Positions 1-5,639 of a stretch of 5,639 bases of DNA are shown here, piece by piece. Location of the stretch: the NCBI GenBank assembly GCA_021162505.1, contig JAGGYO010000223.1, positions 1 through 5,639 of the forward strand, given 5' to 3'. Origin of the DNA: a bacterium. Its GTDB lineage: Bacteria > AUK180. A model generated the notes under the pieces. That model was not told the DNA's origin. It did no database searches and saw only the letters and a list, made by a program, of their open reading frames with translations. The stretch's first letter is position 1. Every line of letters starts with the position of its first letter. Made by a program: the position numbers and the translations under genes.

Positions 1-3000
1 ATATAGATATATACGGAAAATTATTTATTAAACACGCTGAAGATAAATTTAAAGAAAAGTTCTTAAAAGGAAAAGATATTAGCAAGGCATTTAAAAATCT
101 TCTGGCACGATTAGAGCGATATAAATTAGCATCAGGAAAAGAATATCCATATTTAAATAAGGAAAATACACTAAGATTTTATCAAATTTATCTTTTCATA
201 AAAAAGGATTATAAGCAGTGCTTCTCTAATGCAAAAAAAAGTGATGAGGAAGGTGCATTATTTAATGCAAATCTTTTTAAAGAGTTGAAGAAAAAAGAAA
301 TAAGTAAAAAAAATCTTTTAAAGATATTGGGAAGTTCGATTTTGTTGAAAGAGATCCCTTTATTTTACGAACTTCTTTCTGAACATCAAATATTAAACCT
401 TGCAAAGATAAAAATACTTGAAGCAAAACCTGAGGATATTAATGAAAAACTCCTTGATATTCTTTGGAAGATCTATGAAAAGAAAGAAATCAACATTGAG
501 GAATTGGAAAACAAGTTCATTAATTCTAAAACCTATTATTCCCGATATCTGCTTTTTTCCGGAAAATTTGAAAAAGCATACGATATCATCATGGATATGA
601 ATTATTTCGAATTTATGTCATTGAGCAATAAGTCATATATCCTGGAAATCCTTAGAAAGAACAATAATTATGACCAATTATTGACATACTATGGAAAGAT
701 ATACGATAAATCCTTCATTGACGATGAGATCCTTTTCTACTATGTTATGGCATTGAATAATTTCCTTATTTCCGAAAAAGGAAATATACTATTGACAAAG
801 ATCGATTTTTCAAAAATTAAATTTCTTAATAGTGCCAGTGAAGCATGCAATGAAGATCAATACCCGAATAAAACTCAAATTGATGCTTTTTTAAAAAAAG
901 GGCCTACCAGGTGGGAGATATACGAACTATTCAATTTCCTAAAAGATTTTGCTTCAAATTTCATTGAAGAATATTCTGAGCAATTGGAAGAACTAATGGA
1001 TGAGAAAGATTTCCAATATTTGAAGGGTAGGATACTATTGGTCAAGACAGGGAAATTCGAAGAAGCAAAGAAGATCTTGAAAGACAGTCCTTATCCCGAA
1101 GATTGGGAAATATCCATATCCCTATCCAGCGATCCAAAAGAGATCTCGCGATTGATCGAACAGTTAACTAAATATCACGAGGCAAAAAAGACAAAGATGG
1201 ATAATTTAAAGACCTTTTTACCTTTCTCTTATAAAAGTATTTTCAATTATAATTTCTTTGAAAAATACTTAGGGTATAAAGAGCGTGCGTATGAACAGTT
1301 AAAAAATATGAACGAACTCGATAAGCAAATGGTGACAGCAAGAGAAATAATAACCATGGCGCCTACCAAGATCGGGTATTATAATGAACTATTCTACCTC
1401 CTTAGGGACTTCAAAAAGGATCCCGACGAGGCATTAAAGATCATTGACAGATTAATATATTTTAATGAAAAAAACACCGAATATATTATCGAAAAAGCTA
1501 AGTTACTTTACTCCATAGGTAACCTTGATGACGCCCTGAACATTCTTTTAAAGATCGAAGATAGGACAAAGGAGGTTTCCGAAGAGATAGCGCATATTTA
1601 CGAAGAGAGACAATTGTTTTTTGATGCCATAAGCATCTATGACAAATTATTTATTGAAACTGAAGAAATTAAATATCTTGAAAAGATCATTCAATTCTAT
1701 TTTTCACTGGAACTTTATGAAAAGATACTTTCCTTGAATAAAAAATATTCTGACATTAATTCTGATATTATTAATTACTACCAAGGACTTGTATATTTCC
1801 GAACAAATAGATATGAGAAATCATTGGAAATGCTTGATAAGATCGATGCAGCCACCTTTGAAAAAAATGATGAGATCATTATTTATAAGGGTTTGAATTA
1901 TTTTAATCTAATGAATTTCGGAGAGGCAAATAAATATTTAAAAAGAGCACTCCAAAGAAAAGTAAAAGAAGAGATAGCGTGGACAAAACTTGCTGAGATA
2001 CTTTATAATAACGGCAAATTGGACAATGCATATCAAGCAATAGATAAAGCAATTAAAAAAGGGAATAACGATTCTGATGCCTATCTCTTAGCATCAGAAA
2101 TTTATCTTGCCAAAGATATGAAAAGTGATTTCGTTAAAAAAATGAAAGAATTGCGTAAAATGAAACTACCTGAAACAAGTGATGCTCATTTCCGATATGG
2201 AAATCTCTTATTAAAAATGGGTAAGTCAGATAAGGCGGAAGTAGAACTCCACAGAGCTCTGCATTTAAATGAAAATAATATGAAAGCCCTCAATACGCTA
2301 ATAGAAATTTATTTGAAAGAGGAGAATTATACACAAACCCTTCCTTTATTATCTCAAGCGTTCAAAAAAGAGCCGCAGAAGATCGCCTATAATTATTCCA
2401 GGGTACTATTTATCCTTAAAAAATACAGTGAAGCCAAGGATATTGCACAATATGTAAAGGATAGTTCTGTTGAAACTTGGTTACTTAAAGGTAAGATATA
2501 TTTTGAACTCGGATCCTTTAGTGAAGCACTGGGAAAATTTCAAAAGGTCATAGAATTAAAACCGAAGAATGTGGAAGCATATATTTATATCGGAAGGATC
2601 TATTATGAGAAATTTAAACTAAAAGAAGCATTAGAAACCCTTTCAAAAGCCGAGAACATCATGGAAGATAATGCTACTGTTTTCAAGTACCTTGGATTAA
2701 CATATAATAAGATCGGAGAGACCATTAATGCTATCATTTACCTAAAAAAATCCATCTTAAAATCCTCCCATGATCATGAAACTATTTTGGAGCTTGGAAA
2801 TTTGTATTATAATAAGAATAGGTATAATGAAGCACTTAAAGAATTTGATAAGGTTATAAAAATAAAATATGACCTTCCTCAGGTTCATCTGCTTATTGCA
2901 AAAGCATATAGGCATTTAGAAAAATATGATCTTTCTTTAAAAGCCATCAATAGGGCTATTGAATTCCTTCCCAACGATCCTATTTTTCTTGAAGAAAAAG

Positions 3001-4250
3001 TTACAATTCTTGAAACCATGAGTAGATACCCGGAGATCATTTCCATTTTAGAAAAAATAGAATCCGAGAACGGATTGAGCTTAAAACTTGAACTTCTAAA
3101 GATCAAGACCCTAAGGATTAACGGGCGACTCAACCTCGCTTATAGCGGAATAGAAAAGATCAATGCGCCTGATACTATTTCTTTTGAGGTAGATAAGGAA
3201 AAAGCATTTATTTTGTACCAAAAGAAAGAATACGAAGAAGCATTGCCGATTTTAAAAGCTCTATATGAAGAATCCCCAAAAGATGATGAACTGCTTACCA
3301 TATTTGCATTTACCTTGATCGAATTAAAACGATTTAAAACATTGCAGAACTATTTAAGGAATTACCGGGGGAATCTTTTAAAAACGGAGTATATTCCTTA
3401 TTTGCTGGGTTATATAGAGTATGAGGAAAACAGTGATGAATATGCTATAAATTATTTTTACCAAGCCATTGCTATTAACAGGGCTTTTGTTCCTGCTTAT
3501 AGAAAATTAGGAGAAATTTATTTCAAAAAGAAAAACTATATAATGAGTGTTGATATATTAAAATCTGCTATATATTACGAAAAATCAAAAAAGATGGACC
3601 TATACTATTACCTTGCGCTTTCCTATGCTGAACTTGGAAAATATTTTGAAGCATTAAGATATATTAAAGAAGCATTGAAATGGAACTATCTTGATTCTGC
3701 CGAGAAAATGGTGATGATATATGAAAAATTAAAATTACATGCTTTCGGTGTTATAATTACAAGGAAACTATTATTGAATTCTCAAATAGATAAGTATATT
3801 GCATGGCGGATGCTTATATTGTTCCTGTTCAATTTAAACAGAAAGCTGGATGGTATTATTGAAGGATTTTATAATTATAATAATATTAAAAATTCTGAAC
3901 AGAATCTTTATCCTTTTGCAAAAGAACTGTTGGATACCTATGAAAAGCCAAATGCAACATATAATGTGATTAAGCCCATTATTAACGAAAAAACATGTAT
4001 GGACCTGGTCTCAATATATATAAGAGCAATGGGAGACATAAGCATATGGGGAAACGAGGGTATTATTAAAGAGGTAGAGGAATATGAAAATAGATTCAAA
4101 GATTCGGAAGAATACAATATCTTTGAAAGTTTTGGGGTTTTCTGGTATAAACATGGAAATCTATTAAAAGCAAAGATTTATTTTGAAAAAGCCCTAAAGA
4201 TCAATCCTCAATTAGATGATTCGGTCTATTACCTCTCGCTGATGAAATGA
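1..4250 (+). CDS. Large TPR-repeat protein, 5' end missing
   Basis: The frame is open from the first complete codon at position 3 to the TGA at 4248-4250, giving at least 1415 residues (residue n begins at nucleotide 3n). There is no stop and no in-frame ATG, GTG or TTG before the TTG at 285. That TTG lacks a good ribosome binding site and the 94 codons before it have the same Lys/Leu/Phe-rich helical character, so the real start is upstream of the window. The protein is nearly all alpha-helical hairpins. Units with the TPR pattern (aromatic, Gly at position 8, Ala at 20, Pro near the end) occur from about residue 450 to 800, run regularly at 825-992, recur at about 1140-1240 and end with a last unit at 1373-1405. 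Stretches at about 1-340 and 1255-1370 fit the pattern poorly. No catalytic motif or membrane segment is seen; a signal peptide cannot be judged. TPR arrays are protein-binding scaffolds; partner and pathway are unknown. Confidence 0.93.
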   Translation, partial: IDIYGKLFIKHAEDKFKEKFLKGKDISKAFKNLLARLERYKLASGKEYPYLNKENTLRFYQIYLFIKKDYKQCFSNAKKSDEEGALFNANLFKELKKKEISKKNLLKILGSSILLKEIPLFYELLSEHQILNLAKIKILEAKPEDINEKLLDILWKIYEKKEINIEELENKFINSKTYYSRYLLFSGKFEKAYDIIMDMNYFEFMSLSNKSYILEILRKNNNYDQLLTYYGKIYDKSFIDDEILFYYVMALNNFLISEKGNILLTKIDFSKIKFLNSASEACNEDQYPNKTQIDAFLKKGPTRWEIYELFNFLKDFASNFIEEYSEQLEELMDEKDFQYLKGRILLVKTGKFEEAKKILKDSPYPEDWEISISLSSDPKEISRLIEQLTKYHEAKKTKMDNLKTFLPFSYKSIFNYNFFEKYLGYKERAYEQLKNMNELDKQMVTAREIITMAPTKIGYYNELFYLLRDFKKDPDEALKIIDRLIYFNEKNTEYIIEKAKLLYSIGNLDDALNILLKIEDRTKEVSEEIAHIYEERQLFFDAISIYDKLFIETEEIKYLEKIIQFYFSLELYEKILSLNKKYSDINSDIINYYQGLVYFRTNRYEKSLEMLDKIDAATFEKNDEIIIYKGLNYFNLMNFGEANKYLKRALQRKVKEEIAWTKLAEILYNNGKLDNAYQAIDKAIKKGNNDSDAYLLASEIYLAKDMKSDFVKKMKELRKMKLPETSDAHFRYGNLLLKMGKSDKAEVELHRALHLNENNMKALNTLIEIYLKEENYTQTLPLLSQAFKKEPQKIAYNYSRVLFILKKYSEAKDIAQYVKDSSVETWLLKGKIYFELGSFSEALGKFQKVIELKPKNVEAYIYIGRIYYEKFKLKEALETLSKAENIMEDNATVFKYLGLTYNKIGETINAIIYLKKSILKSSHDHETILELGNLYYNKNRYNEALKEFDKVIKIKYDLPQVHLLIAKAYRHLEKYDLSLKAINRAIEFLPNDPIFLEEKVTILETMSRYPEIISILEKIESENGLSLKLELLKIKTLRINGRLNLAYSGIEKINAPDTISFEVDKEKAFILYQKKEYEEALPILKALYEESPKDDELLTIFAFTLIELKRFKTLQNYLRNYRGNLLKTEYIPYLLGYIEYEENSDEYAINYFYQAIAINRAFVPAYRKLGEIYFKKKNYIMSVDILKSAIYYEKSKKMDLYYYLALSYAELGKYFEALRYIKEALKWNYLDSAEKMVMIYEKLKLHAFGVIITRKLLLNSQIDKYIAWRMLILFLFNLNRKLDGIIEGFYNYNNIKNSEQNLYPFAKELLDTYEKPNATYNVIKPIINEKTCMDLVSIYIRAMGDISIWGNEGIIKEVEEYENRFKDSEEYNIFESFGVFWYKHGNLLKAKIYFEKALKINPQLDDSVYYLSLMK
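2475..2984 (+). repeat. Five consecutive 34-residue TPR units
   Basis: This is the cleanest part of the TPR array. Taking residue n as starting at nucleotide 3n, the position-8 small residue recurs at G830, G864, G898, G932 and A966, exactly 34 apart. The leading aromatic or bulky residue recurs at W826, Y860, F894, I928 and H962. The second helices carry the expected alanine or small residue (for example A876, A910, A944). The unit after the fifth, near residue 1000, has Val at the Gly position and the pattern weakens. The copies are diverged at DNA level, so this is an old protein repeat rather than a recent tandem DNA duplication. Confidence 0.85.
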
Positions 4251-4332
4251 GGAACATTTCACTTATCCAACTTCCACATATACCTTTATGAATGGAAAAC
4301 GAATTATGAGTATTTCAACTACAGATGGAAAA

Positions 4333-4364
4333 ACCTTTGAACTTTTCAACCTTTTAACCTTTGA
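4333..4364 (+). repeat. Degenerate 8-bp tandem repeat, four copies
   Basis: Four abutting octamers read acctttga, acttttca, acctttta and acctttga. The outer copies lie in an identical 11-base string, aacctttgaac, at 4332-4342 and 4356-4366. The repeat is in the 141-bp gap between the TPR gene and the nuclease gene, 27 bp before the latter's start codon. It contains TTGAAC twice, but no -10 box is suitably spaced from either, so I do not call a promoter. It resembles short-unit degenerate intergenic repeats of low-GC genomes; its function is unknown. Confidence 0.7.
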
Positions 4365-4380
4365 ACAAAGTATTTATGAA

Positions 4381-4385
4381 AGGAG
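4381..4385 (+). promoter_or_regulatory. Ribosome binding site of the nuclease gene
   Basis: AGGAG lies 6 nt before the ATG at 4392, a near-ideal Shine-Dalgarno match and spacing. It decides the start of the DUF1016 gene. The 10-base string ATGAAAGGAG (4376-4385) recurs exactly at 5525-5534 ahead of the next frame. Confidence 0.85.
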
Positions 4386-4391
4386 TGAAAG

Positions 4392-5513
4392 ATGAAAAAA
4401 AATCCCAAAAAAACATATAGTGCATTGCTAAAATATGACTTCGTGTTTAATAATATTACCAAATTAATTGATGATGCCCGTAGATTTTCGGCAAAAAGTG
4501 TAAATGTCATTATGACGGCAACTTATTGGGAAATCGGCAGAAGGATTGTAGAATACGAACAAAAAGGTAGTAAACGCGCACAATATGGAAAAGCAATATT
4601 AAAACAATTATCTTCAGATTTATCTGCCCATTTTGGAAAAGGTTTTTCTCGCCAGAATCTACAGCTAATGCGTCAGTTTTATTTAACTTATAGCCAAGTA
4701 AAACGCCAGACACCGTCAAGCATATCTTTATCTAACGAAAAAAGACAGACAGCGTCTGTCATTTCTAATTTAACTGAATTACAAAATAAATTCCCTCTTC
4801 CTTGGTCTGCGTATGTATCATTACTTTCAATAAAAGATAACAATGCTCGTGGTTTCTATGAAACAGAGGCATTACGAAATGGTTGGTCTGTTCGTCAGTT
4901 AAACAGGCAAATTAATTCTATGTTTTATGAAAGAATCGCTCTTTCAAAGAATAAAGTATCAATGTTAAAAAAAGCTGAAATTGCCAAAAAAGAAGATAAG
5001 ACATTGCCTGAAGAAGAAATAAAAGATGCGTATATTTTGGAATTTCTTGATTTAAAGGATGAGTATTCGGAATCTGATCTTGAAGAAGCATTAATTCTTC
5101 ATCTTGAAAAATTCTTGCTGGAACTCGGTGGAAATTTTGCATTTGTAGGACGTCAGAAAAGATTGCGAATCGGGGAAAAATGGTATAGAGTTGACCTTAT
5201 ATTTTTTCATAGAAAACTTAAATGTCTTGTTATTATAGATTTAAAAATCGGAAAATTTAGCTATTCTGATGCAGGACAAATGCATATGTATTTGAATTAT
5301 GCAAAGGAAAATTGGATGAATAATGATGAAAATCCACCGGTTGGATTGATTCTTTGTGCCGAGAAAAATGAAACATTAGCAAAATATTCTTTGAAGGATT
5401 TGCCAAATAAAGTAATAGCAGCAGAGTATAAAACAGTTCTGCCCGATGAAAAAATAATTGCTGCGGAATTGAAAAAGGCTAAAAATATTCTGGAAAGCAG
5501 GAAGAAGAAATGA
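4392..5513 (+). CDS. YhcG/DUF1016 family PD-(D/E)XK nuclease
   Basis: This 373-residue protein matches the usual length of YhcG-like proteins (about 375) and looks complete. Residues 15-100 are the N-terminal DUF1016 domain, recognisable from the ATYWEIGRRI stretch (43-52), the YGK at 65-67 and the GFSRQNL..MRQFY segment (84-97). The linker at 101-135 is variable and carries a 13-residue duplication. FPLPWSAY at 134-141 and the segment to about 200 complete the N-terminal half. Residues 225-345 are the nuclease domain: a helix with candidate acidic residues E232/E239, FVGRQ (251-255), D268 in RVDLIFF, the D283-L284-K285 core, and AGQM..YLNY (294-303). D268 and D283-x-K285 fit the metal-binding PD-(D/E)XK site, so it should be catalytically competent; this is inferred from the family. 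DNA is the likely substrate. Such genes are often found near restriction-modification and mobile loci, but neither is visible here. The start is set by AGGAG 6 nt upstream. Arginine codon use differs from the TPR gene, suggesting acquisition. Confidence 0.93.
   Translation: MKKNPKKTYSALLKYDFVFNNITKLIDDARRFSAKSVNVIMTATYWEIGRRIVEYEQKGSKRAQYGKAILKQLSSDLSAHFGKGFSRQNLQLMRQFYLTYSQVKRQTPSSISLSNEKRQTASVISNLTELQNKFPLPWSAYVSLLSIKDNNARGFYETEALRNGWSVRQLNRQINSMFYERIALSKNKVSMLKKAEIAKKEDKTLPEEEIKDAYILEFLDLKDEYSESDLEEALILHLEKFLLELGGNFAFVGRQKRLRIGEKWYRVDLIFFHRKLKCLVIIDLKIGKFSYSDAGQMHMYLNYAKENWMNNDENPPVGLILCAEKNETLAKYSLKDLPNKVIAAEYKTVLPDEKIIAAELKKAKNILESRKKK
4701..4778 (+). repeat. 39-bp tandem duplication in the nuclease linker
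   Basis: Two in-frame 39-bp units (4701-4739 and 4740-4778) encode KRQTPSSISLSNE and KRQTASVISNLTE, residues 104-116 and 117-129 of the DUF1016 protein. By hand count the DNA copies agree at 25 of 39 positions, so the duplication is not fresh. The second copy contains a perfect 7-bp inverted repeat, GACAGAC (4744-4750) and GTCTGTC (4754-4760), around a 3-base loop. The duplication falls between the DUF1016 domain and the FPLPW segment, where the family varies in length. Confidence 0.75.
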
Positions 5514-5530
5514 AAAATCAAAAGATGAAA

Positions 5531-5534
5531 GGAG
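5531..5534 (+). promoter_or_regulatory. Ribosome binding site of the 3' partial frame
   Basis: GGAG within AAAGGAGAAAG lies 6 nt before the ATG at 5541. This is the same spacing as for the nuclease gene. It is the main argument that the short frame at the right edge is translated. Confidence 0.6.
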
Positions 5535-5540
5535 AAAGAA

Positions 5541-5639
5541 ATGAATAATATAAAAACAGATGTTAGATGTTCGATGATAGATGATGGTAAAAATGGTAAA
5601 ACAGAAAATAGATACTCGATGATAGATGATGGTAAGAAT
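5541..5639 (+). CDS. Short repetitive frame, 3' end outside window
   Basis: An ATG at 5541 opens a frame of 33 codons that is still open at the last base. It starts 27 bp after the nuclease stop, behind GGAG with a 6-nt gap, so it could be the next gene of the same transcript. The peptide is hydrophilic. It contains SMIDDGKN twice, at residues 11-18 and 26-33, within a 15-residue period (RCSMIDDGKNGKTEN, then RYSMIDDGKN). No signal peptide or known domain is visible. The DNA beneath the first copy is a 7-bp tandem repeat, which would not preserve the frame as it expands. The frame may therefore be a chance opening in repetitive noncoding DNA, or repetitive DNA that has supplied the N-terminus of a real downstream gene. 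I do not recognise the product. Confidence 0.45.
   Translation, partial: MNNIKTDVRCSMIDDGKNGKTENRYSMIDDGKN
5558..5585 (+). repeat. Degenerate 7-bp tandem repeat, four copies
   Basis: Four abutting heptamers read agatgtt, agatgtt, cgatgat and agatgat. The pattern overlaps the first SMIDD copy of the partial frame. Because the unit length is not a multiple of three, it is a DNA-level repeat independent of the peptide repeat. It resembles GAT-rich intergenic repeats in some low-GC bacterial genomes, a comparison made from memory only. Confidence 0.65.
5565..5639 (+). repeat. 45-bp period direct repeat, runs off the edge
   Basis: The 30 bases at 5565-5594 recur at 5610-5639 with 27 of 30 identical; the differences are tgt/tac and aaa/aag. 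The offset is 45 bp, so the repeat keeps frame and gives a 15-residue period. The intervening 15 bases (5595-5609) would complete the first unit. The second copy is cut by the window end, so copy number is unknown. Confidence 0.85.

Noticed and set aside
285..287. TTG as the start codon of the TPR gene
   Set aside because: The frame is open back to position 3 with similar protein character, and there is no good ribosome binding site before the TTG.
2885..3133. Reverse-strand open frame inside the TPR gene, with similar ones at 4510-4719, 4918-5142 and 5297-5521
   Set aside because: They lie opposite well-supported genes, have no recognisable domain or ribosome binding site, and are shadows of the + strand coding sequence.
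4243..4261. Inverted repeat TGAAATG-aggaa-CATTTCA over the TPR stop codon, as a terminator
   Set aside because: The 7-bp stem has only two G-C pairs and no T tract follows it, so it is too weak to call an intrinsic terminator.
4251..4340. Read-through of the TPR gene past its TGA
   Set aside because: The frame stays open for 29 more codons to a TGA at 4338-4340. The added peptide has no TPR pattern and the array ends naturally before the first TGA, so this is probably chance.
4337..4377. Promoter built from TTGAAC (4337-4342 or 4361-4366) and TATTTAT (4371-4377)
   Set aside because: The spacings (28 and 4 bases) do not fit a -35/-10 pair, and the TTGAAC copies are part of the 8-bp repeat.
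4744..4760. The perfect 7-bp inverted repeat as an operator or regulatory hairpin
   Set aside because: It is within the coding linker duplication and far from any start, so there is no support for a regulatory role.
5558..5639. CRISPR array
   Set aside because: The repeats are in a direct 7-bp or 45-bp tandem arrangement with only 15 bases between the 30-base copies, and there are no cas genes.

Overview
This is an AT-rich bacterial window with one very long helical-repeat gene, one YhcG/DUF1016-type nuclease gene and the start of a short repetitive reading frame, all on the + strand. The low GC content, purine-rich AGGAG/GGAG ribosome binding sites and Lys/Ile/Asn/Glu-rich proteins fit a low-GC bacterium. 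The large TPR protein and the short degenerate intergenic repeats are reminiscent of Bacteroidota or Cloacimonadota-type genomes, but there is no rRNA or marker gene, so that placement is a weak inference.

Layout. Positions 1-4250 are the 3' part of a tetratricopeptide-repeat (TPR) gene. Its frame is open, without a stop, from the first complete codon at position 3, so the true start lies before the window; the TTG at 285 is only the first start-like codon in view. At least 1415 residues are encoded, and five consecutive TPR units can be phased at exactly 34 residues. Positions 4251-4391 are a 141-bp gap carrying a degenerate 8-bp tandem repeat and a good ribosome binding site. Positions 4392-5513 encode a full-length 373-residue DUF1016/YhcG protein with an N-terminal DUF1016 domain and a C-terminal PD-(D/E)XK nuclease domain. 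Its inter-domain linker contains a 13-residue tandem duplication. From 5541 to the window end a third frame opens behind a good ribosome binding site; it consists largely of a 45-bp (15-residue) repeat and runs off the edge.

How the parts relate. The nuclease gene and the frame after it are only 27 bp apart and have very similar translation signals, so they may be co-transcribed. The TPR gene is separated from them by the 141-bp gap and differs clearly in codon use: CGT/CGC arginine codons number 2 in about 1415 codons in the TPR gene and 8 in 373 in the nuclease gene. The nuclease gene, bordered on both sides by short-unit tandem repeats, therefore looks like a cassette of separate origin inserted next to the TPR gene. 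I see no RNA gene, CRISPR array, insertion sequence or convincing promoter or terminator, and no clear sign of a wholly new system. The least explained element is the repetitive frame at the right edge.
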